Below, one piece after another: positions 34,400-46,815 of a stretch of DNA of 64,000 nt. This DNA is from Chiridota heheva. Its lineage: Eukaryota > Echinodermata > Holothuroidea > Apodida > Chiridotidae. A program made the translations under genes and the position numbers. Location: assembly GCA_020152595.1 (NCBI GenBank), contig JAIGNY010000088.1:470001-534000 (forward strand). Reading direction: 5' to 3'. Position 1 is the first letter of the stretch. Every line of letters starts with the position of its first letter. The notes under the pieces were generated by a model. That model did no database searches and was not told where the DNA came from. It saw only the letters and a list, made by a program, of their open reading frames with translations.

Positions 34400-37300
34400 A
34401 TTATAATTATATAATTTAATTATAACTCAATTAATAGGCTAAATTTTCCAAAGATGGCATCCCTTTACTAATTAATCAAATTGATAAATTTATGATTCTT
34501 ACCCCCTCCCTCCATCTTCTGAGATGATTATTTGTATGACATGATTATTCCCTTTTCCTGCTATGCAACAACACTTCCTTCCATCTTCTTTACTCTTCAG
34601 CCCTCAAAATTATTAATGACCAAATGGTAGTAGGCATAGCTACACAACAACTGCAAATCTGTTCATAATCTGTAAGTCTGGTACTTTATTCTAATGAAAA
34701 AATGTCTTGAAAGACAAAATGTAACCATAAAGTCCTCTACAGTTGAAACATTTTACATAAAAATAACTTCCATCATTATTTTCAAAAAATTTCAATTAAA
34801 ACTTCATCACTTTTTCAATTCCAAAAGGTCCCAAATGATCTTGAATGTATTCATCACTGCTACCTTATAAATCAACTGTCGTCTCTTTTTCATGGGAATT
34901 AATATTTTCACTGGCCTTAAAAATAGCAAAATGAAGATTAGTCTTCAATCTGCAAAGTACATAAGACCAAGATGAGGGAGGTGCAGGGCACTTGTTCAAA
35001 ATTTCAGGAACATAACTGTAATATTTTACAATGTCAGGCTGAGAATATATCAAATTATTGAGAAATATCTGTATAAAATATTGCTGATATTCATTTTTAG
35101 ACTGACATTACAACCTGAATTTACAGCTTTATGGGTGATATCTAACATTTTTGTAGTGGATTTATTGTGGAACATTAGCAAATGTTTCCCTTCCAAAACG
35201 TATTACCCCAAGCATTCATGAACAGAAAGACATTTCCTAAATAGACCTGGGAATTGCCTGGAGAGGCTATAATACCCTGACATGGATCTTTGTAGGCTTG
35301 CCTGCTTTTATAAATCAATAAGAGCAATAAATTTTCCAAAGAACACAACAAGTGTTTTCGATTTCCAATTTAAGTTCTGGCTGGACCAAATACAGGTTTA
35401 TTGATGCCTATGTACTGTATTGGTGATCTATCAAAAAGAGCTTTAAGTGCATTCTTTTAATTACAAAATTCTAACTAAAATGCTTCTTCCATATGCAACA
35501 TATGATTTTTAAATCAACTATAATCTTTGATGACACTAAATACAATGTTCTACTTATTCTAATTTTTCTGATGTTATCTCCCACTTTCAGGTAGAAATAG
35601 GATTTTTTTTTAAATACATAGTTTTTGAAAGATATTGTCCACCAATTTATAAAGAAAACTTACAGCCCTGTTGTGCCCCCTCATCACTTTACATTCACCC
35701 ACCCCTCCAAGGACAGAGGAATAGTCAGCATCATGGCATATCCCCCCTACTAAAGTGTAAGCATAACAGCAGGCCCACTGTAAACAGGCCATTACTTGCT
35801 AACACAGTCAGGAAGATACCCACCTTTTAGGCCCCATTAAAAACACTCCAATGAGGGTTTAATTTGCCCATGGAGGCAGCCATTCATGCAACTTCCCCGT
35901 CCATACACTTTGTACAGTGTTAAGACTTGTAAAGTGTTAAGACTTTTTGATTTGCTGAAGTGTGGGAGGCAAATGCAACTATTGGTAATCATGTACAGTA
36001 ACTTTTATCCAGTACCATTTACTATGTTTACCAGTCCGTTTTTGAGAACAAAGGAAATATATGGGATGACCTGTGTTTGACCTGCCTCATGCTTTAGAAT
36101 ATTTGTACCAATAACATCAGTGTGTATATTCTCGTTCGTTTGACACAGGTTGGATTCGTGATTTGAAGTGATTATTTCCTGTGATTTTTTACATTTTGGT
36201 TTTTGTATTTGTTCTTCATGTAAAATTTGTCATTAATTGTTGCATCCTTTTGAAGAACGCGTTTATTTAAACCAAATTAATATTGATTACACATAGTTTT
36301 GTTGTAAATTTACTTGAGTTTTGTGATGATTGAACATTGTGTGGTGTAAATTTGAAATGTTACCAAAGCATTGTAACGAAGATAGCTACAGTAGCATGTG
36401 TGTGTATAATTCTATGTATCTGTCACTGAGAAAACGTGTGTTTGATAAAAGAGTGCATAACCCTTCTTTCAGTCATTCTCCGACTGACACAGCGCACTAA
36501 TATTCACGGCACATTTTGCATTCTGCTCCACATTTTTTATTCTCATAACCAGATGACTGTGTCTAATACATTTGCATAGGCATTCAGATGATCCCCGATA
36601 ATGATACAAAACACTTAGATTCACTTATTCAATTTGCATCTCATTCACATCCTTGTGACGGGGAATTACAGTCTTGGCTAATTCTACCAATCATAACTAC
36701 AGAGATAAAAAAAATTTAGATGGAAATATTTGCAAGTTTCTTTATGATATATCAGGCTTAAACTTTTGGATTTGTGTTCTATAATCTCTTTAATTATTCA
36801 TTTATTAACCCATTGAATATTTACTTATGTACTTCATTCTTCTTTATAAAGGTTTGTGAACATCCACTGTTTAATTCTCTGAAGATGTAATACACTAAAA
36901 TAGATCATTTCTTGCCTCTGATTGGTTAACTAAAATAGATTATTTGTTGCCTCTGATTGGTTAACTAGAACACATTCATGTCTGTCAATACGTGTCAGTA
37001 TCATGGGTGAAGGATATTTTTAGCGTTATCTGTTTGAGAATTCTGAACTAGCACTGAACTACAGGCTTATCTTATCTACAGACTTGTGTGGGTCTAAAAA
37101 ACACACAAAATCACTCATAATGATTTGAAGCTGTCATCATTTCTCCCTCTTTTTTATAATAATTTTTTTATATTTTACGGTGATTTTATGATTTGGTTCC
37201 ACTCCCCCATCTGGTCTTGCTTATGCTATAATGAGCTCTTAAAAAAACAACTAATTATTGTGTTCTTTATATGCATGTACAAATCAATGTGGCACAAATG

Positions 37301-37539
37301 TTACTAAATTCCGCTGGTGTTCTTCCGATGAGCATATTCACAAGAATATATATCCTATGGATGGGTGAGGGGCCCTGCTTGCATGTCAGGCCTCTCAAAC
37401 CCACCTGTGATGTCATACCCAGTTTGGGTAAAGACTTTAAACTTGAATCTAAATATTCATTTCTTTATTCAATTTTAAAATTTAAGTTTGTCTCTTGATT
37501 AAGTAAAAATTTTACTGAATATTGATTAAATGAAATTTA
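34400..37539. other. Mostly featureless intronic interval
   Basis: No exon was recognised. A two-copy tandem of TGCCTCTGATTGGTTAACTA with its 5' flank (~36 bp each) lies at about 36894-36970. About 35640-35890 is less AT-rich than its surroundings but has no exon-like structure I can defend. Confidence 0.4.
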
Positions 37540-37544
37540 TAACA

Positions 37545-37885
37545 CAGCATGCTGCAAGCTAAGTATTTAAAACAAATACTAGCTTGCTAACTTGAGCAAA
37601 TTAACATTAGTATAACATTTTTGTTAGCTTGCGCTAGCATGCAGAAATTTTTACTAGCTTGTGCAAGCTTGCAGATAGTTTTTGCTAGCTTGTGTAAGCT
37701 AATTTGTTTAAAATACTACCATATACATGCTTGCTGTAAGCTTGCAGCATGCTTGCAGAAAATAAAAATTGTTAGCTTGTTGCAAGGAACATCTGTAATA
37801 ATCAAGAATTGTATTATCTCTCTCTGTAAATGGAAATATGTTAACAGAAATGGCAAGCCTGGTTTAAGCCCACTGCAAGCTTACA
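37545..37885 (+). repeat. Degenerate GCTAGCTTGCAAGCT-type repeat region
   Basis: Recurring variants such as CTAGCTTGTGCAAGCTTGCA, CAGCATGCTTGCAG and TTAGCTTGTTGCAAGG. The motifs are near-palindromic, so the region could form many small hairpins. Open frames here simply reflect the repeat. Confidence 0.6.
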
Positions 37886-38002
37886 ATCAGAGCCTTTAAA
37901 AATTGTCCATTTTGAAAAGTCATGCAATTGGAACCTTTATGTGCTTGCAAAACAAATACAAGTTCATTTGTTTCAAGTTATCAACAAGCTCACTGCATGC
38001 AG

Positions 38003-38281
38003 CTAAAGGCTGAGACAATGGAGTGCATTGTGCCCAGTGGTTTGGGCATCTGTATCAGTACCAGGATCGTGAATCACAGCCAGGGCCCTGTGCTGTTTCC
38101 TTGAGCACGACACTTTATCCCATTTGCTCCAGCTTCAACTGTGAAATGAGTACCAGTTTTGGCTGGGGAGTTAAACCTGCGATGGACTGGTGTCCCATCC
38201 AGGAAGTCAAGTATTTTTATCCACTTAGCACCATGAAACCAGGTATAAGCACTGGCACCGTATTAGCCCTTGAGGCTTGAT
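38003..38281 (+). repeat. tRNA-headed SINE, body (copy 2)
   Basis: Same body as the copies at 20457, 45320 and 60001 but on the plus strand: CACGACACTTTATCCCATTT, GTGAAATGAGTACCAG, CTGGGGAGTTAAACCTGCGA, TGGACTGGTGTCCCATCCAG, and a terminus ending GAGGCTTGATG. Confidence 0.65.
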
Positions 38282-38668
38282 GAGATTTAACTCTAAGAAC
38301 AAAACTCATGTACAAGCTAACGGTGAACTTCTACGAGCTAATAGCAAACTTAACAACTTTAAATAAAGCTCACGTTTCTTAAACTTAATATTTAAAGAAA
38401 TGACATCTTATAAAAGTTTTTAAATTGTATTACATAGAAAAAAGATATCAATTCCTGTTGCATGTTCATTCCAGGGTTCATTCTTTTATTGAAAAGGAAA
38501 CACTTGTAATGTTAAACCTTGTTACTTTTCAATTAAGCTTTAAATCCAATTTATATCACAGGAGTCCTCTTTTACCCAAATAAGTTCATCAAACTAAAAG
38601 TTTCTGCAATACCTATCTTTCCACCCAACCTACATAACGATAAAAAATAAATGAAATAGCAAACTTAC

Positions 38669-38766
38669 TAGGAATTCTATTAATGGCACGAAGGGGTCGC
38701 AACACACGGATGGTTCGGATGGCTGATAGATTCAAATCTACATTGACAAGGCAGTATTCCATAATT
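38669..38766 (-). CDS. Cav3: T-type calcium channel alpha-1 (Cav3), domain I S4 exon
   Basis: Internal exon of a voltage-gated low-threshold calcium channel alpha-1 subunit, the pore protein of the plasma membrane. Read on the minus strand it follows a polypyrimidine acceptor ending CTCTCAACAG and ends at a GTAAGT donor. One base completes the preceding codon, then 32 codons follow, and a single A is left for the next exon. The peptide begins IMEYCLVNVDLN and continues with the S4 voltage-sensor core SAIRTIRVLRPLRAINRIP, with arginines at every third position. RTIRVLRPLRAINR at this place is diagnostic of the Cav3 branch rather than Cav1, Cav2 or Nav. The leftover A joins GT of the next exon to give Ser, as in the family sequence RxPS. 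The exon encoding S1-S3 is not visible in the 25 kb upstream. Very confident on family; whether it is orthologous to one vertebrate paralogue cannot be said. Confidence 0.95.
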
Positions 38767-38779
38767 CTGTTGAGAGAGA

Positions 38780-40224
38780 AAAAACATACACACCTTGAAT
38801 ATTTATAGGATAAATAGAGCATAAAGTATTAATAGCCCCAGAAGGCGTTTTGTGATAGAAAGATGGGAGTGAGATTGTGAAATTAAAAAGGATGCTGTCA
38901 GTGATTTTGAGAATGAAACATAGGCGTACTTAATCAACAAGGTAACAGAAGGAACCCCCGGGATAATCAACATAGCCATCTGAAATAACAGAGATATTTC
39001 CAGAATCCCACTGGGAGACAGATGATATAAAAATAAGACCATGATTTGTTATATAAATACATTAATTTGGTTGCTGTACTAACAGAAACACCTGAAAAGT
39101 GTGATTTAGTACATGAAACGCATTACAGGACAGTGGAGATCCATGACTAAAGAAAATATCATATACTGCAGAAAAACATAGTCAGGGCACTGCACTTTGT
39201 AACAACATTTTATTCCCATATTACATTTAACTGAGGTTCGACATGAACACAATTTGGTATTATGTGTTAAAGCATCTGATCATCAATCACAGGCAAGTAG
39301 ATTGTTTGCTTGGGTGTTAAGAAAGGGGACGCTGTGCCACATAGGACGGCGGGGGTGGGGAAAGGGGGTAGATACTATATGTCCAAAACATAAACCAATT
39401 CAGATTTGTCCCATGAAGCTCTTCTTTTGTGGGCAAGTGGATGGCACATTTTTATAGAGGGAGGGGGGTTTCCCTAATAGTACCATCACTACCCGAATCC
39501 CTTCAGGAGACTTCTTCCCAGTTGCCATGGCTACAAACACTTTCAGCATCTTTTATCAAACGAAGGAACAATCAGTGATGCTTTGCATAAAATCATAAAA
39601 ATTTAATTTATGAAGAAAGAAAAAAAATGCCTCCAACATAACCATTAAAAAAGAATGCTTCAGAAAAAAGAAAAAATAATCTCATTAATTCATTCCTATA
39701 TGCCATACATTATTAAATATTTTAAAAACTATCTTCACATAATACAAACAATATAATTTAACATTACAGCCTAGTAAGTACAAATGGACACTCTTCTTCC
39801 TTTCATTAATGTGGTATTGACATCAAAATGAATCACCTATGATATAGTGAAAGTCTTCAAAGTGATAAGATTCTCCCATAACTACTTCTATGAATATTTA
39901 ACGATCTGTCTTAGACACAAGCAATTTTTAGCAGCTTTTCTGCTCTCCGGTAATTACAACAGCCATCATAAAGTAAAAGGAAAAAATTTAAAGATATATT
40001 TTTAACGTAAACGATATCATGTGCGAAAAGGTCGCAACTATCATAAAAGTGCTTCAGGCATTAAGAGAGTTCATGCCACTTTCAGTACTCATACGATATT
40101 ACAACTTCAATTTCACACATAAAATGAGAGGACAAAAAAAACAAAGGTTATGAACTGGAAATCCCTAATTTTCTTGAAACTGTTCAATAACAACTTTTCA
40201 ATCCATCGTAATAAACTCAGGATT
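38780..40224. other. Upstream intron sequence, nothing recognised
   Basis: Lies just upstream of the S4 exon on the gene strand. No S1-S3 exon was found. G-rich patches at 39350 and 39460 look like damaged GGCGTAGCC-type elements but lack clear ends. Confidence 0.4.
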
Positions 40225-40517
40225 TTAAAGGAGCTCTCAGCTGCAAAGTGAGGGCGTTAGTTTTTGTTCATTTCATAGATATATTACATATCTGTGGCTA
40301 ATCCATGTAGATTTTAACCAACAGAAGTTGTATCACATATGGTCTGCTTTCACGCAAGCAAACAAATTCCAAAAAGTCAATGAGAAATCACGTACAAATT
40401 TAGTACTCGAGTCAGGAATTAGTAATGTTTATGATATTCCGTACCGCAAAGGTATTCCTTTCAGTGTGAAACTCTAACTTCAATACGCCCTCACTTTTCG
40501 GCCGCCAGCTCCTTTAA
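40225..40517. mobile_element. TTAAAGGAGCTCTCAGCTG MITE (GTGAGGGCG family), complete
   Basis: The left end TTAAAGGAGCTCTCAGCTGC plus AAAGTGAGGGCG and the right end CGCCCTCACTTTTCGGCC plus AGCTCCTTTAA are inverted, each bounded by TTAA; 293 bp. Related to the element at 31576 by the shared AAAGTGA(A/G)GGCG block. Confidence 0.75.
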
Positions 40518-40739
40518 TATCTGAATTTCTCAAATCAACCAATCAATCGTCAAGATGTATTTGTTGATAATTAATTGGACTAGAAAAAGAAAGAAAACTA
40601 CTATTTTACTGTATAGAAGATATACATGCAATTTTGCTTCAATTAAGTCCCAGTACGTATGGCGTTGGCGCTAAGGCAGCAGCGTCTAGCCGCCAGTGGC
40701 CCACTGGCGCTATCCTGGCGGCAAAATTGCAGCGTCTAG

Positions 40740-40960
40740 CCAGCGGCGACTCGCTGACAAATATTTTACAAAATTCCTCAAAAATTGACAAACAATTCAC
40801 CAAAATTGTAAGGAAAGTACCCAAATATAAACAAAATTTCTAGAAAATTGTCCTAAAATAAATGAAATTTCCCGAAAATTGTCAAATAATTCACCGAAAT
40901 TGTAAGGAAAGTGCCCAGAAAGGAATGAAATTTCCTTATAAGCAGCAACACCAGTGATGA
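40740..40960 (+). repeat. Degenerate AAATTGT/CAAAATTG array
   Basis: A-rich repeats such as CAAAAATTGACAAACAATTC and ACCAAAATTGTAAGGAAAGT occurring at loosely spaced intervals, followed by CCCCCCACCCC. Similar low-order arrays lie at 45720-45910 and 57450-57830. Confidence 0.5.
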
Positions 40961-41645
40961 AACTTAACCCCCCACCCCCTGAGAGGTGACTCAATACGCC
41001 TTTGTCTGACACTATACGTACCGATATGGTTAAAAGTTAGTACAGGGTTTAATATTAATAGGATGTCTTTTATTTTCGCCATTTACAGATTTACTTCTTC
41101 AGGCCCCCCCACTTCAAAAATTGCTCCGTGGTCCCTGGTATATAGGTGACATCAACGAAACTCTTTTAAGCAGAAGTCCTAGTACACAACATTAAAATGT
41201 TTATTTTGACATAACTGCTTACCCTTTGTAAATCATCCAATTTGCATTTGCAAAACTGTTGCCGAAAGCTATTACATTTTTGAAATGCAATATAAACACA
41301 TAATATATATATTTGAGTTTCGACTCAAACTGCATTTGCAATAATGCTGTGATCAAGAATTATTCTAAGGTGCTCTTATTTTCTTTTCTTTCAAGAAAAA
41401 ATATGTTCTAGTTTTACATAGAAAACATGAATAAAATTGGCACACATGAAAGGTAACATTAAACTGTATTATTTATAAGTCTAAGAAACTGCAATGAATT
41501 TTATAGTGAATTCTCATTTTCTTTGCAAGTACAATGATATGCTTCTCACGTAAGATTACTGTTGCCACACTCACCATCTTGGAAAATTAAGCAGCTAATA
41601 AATTCCTCCTTGCTAACAAGCACATTCCTTGCTAACAAGCACATA

Positions 41646-42341
41646 TACCATATATTCCCTAATAAAAAATGCCCCCTCTAATAAACGCCCCCCCCCCTTT
41701 TTTTTTCTAGTGACAATCGTAAACTCACACATAAATTGATTGGTATCATGACAGGCTTCAGCCAAAACTCATTTAAAAACTGTAAAACTGCCCGCAAAAT
41801 ACAGTCAAAGAGTTAAACTTAATTGCTATGCACAAAAGAACTGACTGAAAAATTACTTGATGAGCAAAATTAATCGTGCCAAAATAGGGGAACAAATCAG
41901 AAAATAAATTGATTCAATGAAAAAAATGTTTTTTAACAGAGATGAAGTTCATTCAGTGTAGTTACAAACAGATTTTGAAGAGGCAGGTGATGGCATACTT
42001 TCAAAAATAATGAAGCTCCACAGTTTTGGCTTACGGCAAAATATGCGAGGAGAGGTGGATTTAATCGTAATGACAGTGTACCATTTCATTCTTTCTATAC
42101 AATCGATTCTTTGCATTTTTCATGAAAATCAATTATACTGAAGAAATAATTTGTCATGGTTTAGAAAGCCAAATCGAAGCATTTTAGCCAAGGGGTCCAT
42201 ACACTTCATATACTAGTTCCATACTATTTTTATTTATTCTACTCGCAGTTCTGTAAGTACATTTGAAAGTTAACCTCAAATAAATGCCCACTTTTTAAAA
42301 ATGTAAAGCCCCTTGGGGCGTTCATTAAGGAATGTACAGTA
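41646..42341. mobile_element. TACCGTATT family, long diverged copy
   Basis: The left end TACCATATATTCCCTAATAA is followed by CTCTAATAAACGCCCCCC; the right end GGGGCGTTCATTAAGGAATG plus TACAGTA is its diverged inverse. About 700 bp, no transposase seen. Confidence 0.5.
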
Positions 42342-42543
42342 CATGAATTCGAGCAATAAATTATACAGCTTATTGGTTAATCAGAATAAATTAAACATGC
42401 ATGACGTTGGCTGTTTTAGATATATGATTGTAAAGCAACAAAAAATTGTTATCTTGAGAAAAATAATCCCACTTTAACAGCTAACACTTGCAATAAATAT
42501 TTCAGTCAAGGTTTGTTTCATGCCAAGTTTATTATCTCTCTTT

Positions 42544-42905
42544 CTAGGTGCCAAGTCTGGAACAGACATTGGCGATCATGACCATCCAGTCACTTCTGTT
42601 AAGAGCTAAATACATTACCTTATTGTTACTTAGGCTGTTGTTGGTTGCCCAGTTGTTTAAGCTTTAGACATATTTAAGTCGCTGCCTTCCTCTGCTTCTT
42701 TTGCCCTCAATTTTCCCACATACTGCAAGCTGCTCCAAGCCACCCTCCCGATGTACATGCTCGAAAAATTCCATCTGTCTCCTTCTAAAGGCATTGAGTA
42801 GGGACCTGTCCATGCCTGAAGCTATCAAGGCATTGAGTAGGGACCTGTCCATGCCTGAAGCTATCAAGACATCATCATTTGTTTACCTTTCTGTCCAAAT
42901 ATTTT
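42544..42905 (-). pseudogene. LINE reverse transcriptase C-terminus, dead
   Basis: On the minus strand, DRSLLNAFRRRQMEFFEHV, then EGGLEQLAVCGKIEGKRSRG and RQRLKY, then in another frame NRSDWMVMIANVCSRLGT and a stop at 42544-42546. This is the C-terminal end seen in many animal non-LTR retrotransposons (H-V-x-R-E-G-L ... G-K-x-E-G-x-R-x-R-G-R-Q-R ... W-x-x-M-I-A-N-V). A 39-bp tandem duplication repeats IASGMDRSLLNA in frame, and at least one upstream stop and one downstream frameshift show it is inactive. Confidence 0.7.
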
Positions 42906-43502
42906 CAACATTTTCCTAATAAACCACATTTCCACAAGTTTATTATAAAGTGGGTAAAATAATCAAATTTTGCTTTCATAATTTTCCTTCAAATGACTGG
43001 TTATCTGAATCTAAAATACAGGAAATGACATCACACATTCAAATCCTTCATACATTTCGGTTTAGTTTTTTTTTCGGTTAAACTTCTGAGACTTTTAAAT
43101 GTCTATTTAATGCCTAAACTGATTTTCTGGATTACAAGCAACACAGTGGTAAAGAAAGATAGTTAAGTTTTGTATTTTAAGTTTTATTAAATCTCTGTAG
43201 AGATACACAAAGGCTGTCATGACAACATTCCAAGAGTAAATCTTATTTGACGTTTTGTAACATGCACAAACAAAGATGAGTTTCATTTTTTTGCTGATTG
43301 CTTATGCTTTTCTTAAATGAGATCATTGTATATTCCAAAGTATTTTTGTTAACCTATCACTATAGCAATTCCATAATATGTTACGGACAAGAAGCAATCT
43401 CTTTTATTTAATATCTGTCATTTTCAAGAAAAGCTTGGGAATTTTTCAGAGATATTGATTGATGATTAGATGTATAACTTAGCTTACCTTACATTTATTG
43501 TG

Positions 43503-43975
43503 TTCCAGACACGTTGCCTGCAAAGAATGTTTAAAATCATCTGGGAGGATAAAATTACCAACAAGGTATTATACCAAAGAGCAAACCTACAGAAAGCAAG
43601 TAATGAAGTCAGGAGAAATAAGATGGTCATTCATAGGCCATACATTACAGAGAGGAAATGATGAAAACTGTATGACAGCAATGGAAACCAGAAGAAAGGA
43701 GAAAATGATGACCAATAACAACATGGAGAAGAACAGTTAACAAAGAAAGACAAAAGGCCGGATGGACATCTGGAATGCTGCAAGAATACAAGCCAGGGAC
43801 AGAAAGGGATGGGAGGAGAGAGTGTCAGGTCTTATGTGCCTCATGGCACTAAGTGGACAGGTAGCAGGTAGGTCACGTTTGTTGAAAATGTATGTATTAT
43901 ATGTTCTATTATGTTGCTGTTAATTGTCATGCAAGATGCCTATTAAGTGATAATAAATTGAATTTGATTAAATTG
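43503..43975 (+). pseudogene. Second LINE reverse transcriptase C-terminus and 3' tail, dead
   Basis: Pieces FQTRCLQRMFKIIWEDKITN, then KSGEIRWSFIGHTLQRGN and AMETRRKEK, then IQARDRKGWEERVSGLMC in a third frame. The order F-x-x-R-C-L-x-R-I ... R-W-x-x-I-G-H ... R-x-R/K-x-K ... A-x-D-R-x-x-W is the usual C-terminus of another LINE type, different from the one at 42544. The 3' tail ends AGTGATAATAAATTGAATTT. Two frame changes make it a pseudogene. It faces the LINE at 42544 tail-outward on the opposite strand. Confidence 0.65.
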
Positions 43976-44388
43976 TAGAGACTAATTGACATCATACTAA
44001 GAGTGACATCACATCTCACATTCTAAAAATTTCTTGCATTTCATTGAAATATGAGATTTTCTGAGATTTTGTAACTTACACTCATTGAATATGAATTGAC
44101 AGAGTGCTAAGAAATTCTAGTAAAGTGTATATAACTTTCTACCTGAGGAAATTTTGAACAAATATATTCAATTAATTAAGAAAAATGAAACTTCAAACAC
44201 AATACCTTAACAATAGTTACAACATGAATGTGACAATATTCATCCACTGTAGATTAGATAAATTTCAAGATATAGAAGTTCACAATTCTTTTTTTGTTGT
44301 TTTCCTCTATCATACAAGATAGACACAGTTGTTGCACTACAGGGCATTTGACCCCCAACTAGATCGCTTCTCCCCTCCCACTTTTTAG

Positions 44389-44500
44389 GCCCAAAGTTTC
44401 TTCATAATAAGTGCCCATGCTCCGGGAACATGTACAGTGTGGTATTTGAACTGCATTGTGTGAGCTGGTTTCCATACCTGCCGCACAATAACCATTAAAA
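44389..44500 (+). repeat. Fragment of a TACCGTATT-family interior
   Basis: AGGCCCAAAGTTTCTTCATA, AATAAGTGCCCATGCTCCGG and ATTTGAACTGCATTGTGTGA match 48668-48755 inside the complete element at 48612. Ends are missing. Confidence 0.6.
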
Positions 44501-45319
44501 GTGACATATTTTGTCCAAATTTATAGGCTTTTACCCCCTCCCTCCATCCCTATGAGACAATAATTGCCCTCTTATGACCCCCCCTTACCTTATGACCAAA
44601 ATCCTGGTGCCGCCTTGCTGGATAGACATAATAAAACTCTGAAATACTGTTGATTATACTTTTTTGGGAGAAAATCAAACTATGCTTCAGTATCATGCCC
44701 CTGGTATATAAACCATAATTTAGATTGACAATCAGATCTTCAAAAGTTTGGCTGCTTGTCAAAGAAAACAAAAACTACTGATACATTGTTGTACTTGATG
44801 GCAGTGGCGTAGATCCATTTTGAAAAGTGAGGGGAGGTGGAGGTTGTAGAAAGAAGAGCCTGGTAGGTGTCGGGGGGAGGATTTCCCGGAAGCTCTGCGA
44901 TTTTAGCATTTTCATAGGCTTTTCATGATGAAATCTAAGCTGCAAATGAGGTTTTATTTTATATCTTCAAGTGATGAAAATTCTCAACTTTTCCATTTCT
45001 GATTCTTTTTATTTGCAAATTGTATTACTAAGTCTATTATGACAGCACCATTAAAATGAAGTACCACTGGCAAATTATAAAGAACCTTTGTGAAACAAAT
45101 TTCAAATGAATGAAAGTTTAACAGAATATTTGACAGATTGAAAAAAGTAACACAAACATTTGCTACATGAAATTCAAAATTACTATGCTTTGGGAATATT
45201 GCAGGGGCAAAAAATGTGGGTGTGGGGGAGGGGGGGATAATTGTATTACTATCACCCCTCTCAAAAAGTAGAGATATATACTCCCCCCCCCCTCCTCCTT
45301 CCCCAGGATCTATTCCTAT

Positions 45320-45562
45320 GCTTCATGGAGACTGCTTAAAGTTAAAGTTAAATCCTCCCAAGCCAATAATGGCTCTTATAGGCCAAATGCTAATCGCTGG
45401 TTTCCTTGTACAAGTGGATGAGAGTCAAGTGACTCCCTCTGAGTGGGACACCTGTCCATCTCAGCTAGGGTAACTCCCTAGAAAGCTAAGGTACTCATTT
45501 TACAGCTGTGTCGAGTCAGAAATGAAAGTCAGAAATGAAATGTCTTGTTCAAGAACACAACA
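45320..45562 (-). repeat. tRNA-headed SINE, diverged body (copy 3)
   Basis: Body block on the minus strand: GGGACACCTGTCCATCTCAG, TACTCATTTTACAGCTGTGT and CAAGAACACAACATAGTAC line up with the copies at 20457 and 60001. The head part is lost or diverged. Confidence 0.5.
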
Positions 45563-45568
45563 TAGTAC

Positions 45569-46035
45569 CAGTAGCGTAGGTAAGATTTGATATTGGGGGT
45601 GGGGGCAGATTTGATCATTTGTCTCAACAAACCTCAGTACAAAAATGTATGAGTCTCTTATCATGGTCCAAAAACTATTTGTAATGGAAAGGAGGGGGGG
45701 GGGGGGGTCATAAAATTATTGAAAAAAATTGAAGACAACTTCTTAAAAATTGAAAAAAAATTCCCCAAAATGAAGAAATTGCACAAAAATTGAAGCAAAT
45801 TTCACATAATTGAAGGAATGTTTACAAAAATTGAAGAAAATCTCTTGAACCTAAAAGAAAATTTTGAAAATTAAAGAAGATTTCTCAAAAATTGAAGATT
45901 TCCAAAAGAAAAGAAGCCATGGAATCTTTTTCAAAATCAATTCATTAGACCTTCATTATTGGGAAGGCCAAAATGGACCTACTTGGCCCTTGGAAAAAGT
46001 ATTGAGGCCATGCCCTCCCCCTTCCTATGCACCAT
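45569..46035. mobile_element. GGCGTAGCC-type element with internal A-rich array
   Basis: The left end CAGTAGCGTAGGTAAGATTT is hAT-like. The interior is a G-run followed by repeats like AAAATTGAAGAAAATT. The right part is C-rich with CCTATGCACCATACC. Boundaries are approximate. Confidence 0.4.
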
Positions 46036-46815
46036 ACCCAGAGTTGGAATCAAAACTCAGTAGCTTTTGAGTAAGTCAGACGCTATACCATGTAACACTG
46101 TTTATGATAGGAAATTTCTCAGCCATTAATACTATATAATATTTAGGTCCACTAGCTGAGGCATATGAAGAGTCACCTATCAGGGGTGGAAAGAACCCCT
46201 CCCCCCCTCAAAAAAAAATGTTCCAGATACAGGTGGAAAACTTGCATCAGTAAATTAAGATTCTAATAAATGTGGCTGCTAATAAGAAAAATTGCTTCAA
46301 TTTGTGAGAAATGTTGCCCAATTTTACAACAATTCCATAAATTTGACCAAAATTTTCCATCAATTAAACAATTTTTGCATTTCTATTTAAAATAATTTCC
46401 CAATTTAACCCCTCGGCCATCCTGGATGAAATCATGCAACTGGGAAGGTGAGATCCTCTCCTGCCTTCAACGGACCCTTTCTACACCTGTGCGGGAGAGG
46501 GTTCATCTGAATAACGAATCAAAACAATTTTTAGATTATCAGCAGTAAATAATCAATGAATTGAAAAATCTTTGACAAGATCTTTGGGTTGTTGCTGTTT
46601 CCAAACGGCAAGTAGAGTGGGAAATAAATTTGAGTTGGGGTAGGGGCATCCGTGTAAATACATTTTGTAATGCATTTATGTCTGAATATACCATCCTTTT
46701 CTTCCTATCCAAAGCAAGTTTGAAAGGCCCTGTGATCTATTGTTTCTCCTGCGCCCCTCAAAGAAAAAAATAAACGAGGATTCTGATCTCCTCTCCAAAA
46801 TACCTGTGATTATCA

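Larger units (their letters stand above)
24151..38668 (-). other. Large intron of the Cav3 gene
   Basis: A 14.5-kb intron between the S4 and S5 exons. It is filled with a 61-bp satellite, a 2.35-kb tandem duplication, a 32-bp satellite, at least one TTAA-bounded element, a LINE-like 3' tail and SINE copies. I saw no further channel exon in it, and none is needed because the flanking exons join in phase at a codon the family conserves. Confidence 0.9.

Noticed and set aside
35610..35792. Possible alternative exon in the large intron
   Set aside because: The composition is less AT-rich, but no frame resembles a calcium channel and splice signals do not bracket an open frame.
38803..39042. Minus-strand hydrophobic open frame just upstream of the S4 exon
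   Set aside because: A CAG acceptor-like site is present (TTATTTCAG), but there is no suitable donor and no resemblance to S1-S3; probably chance.
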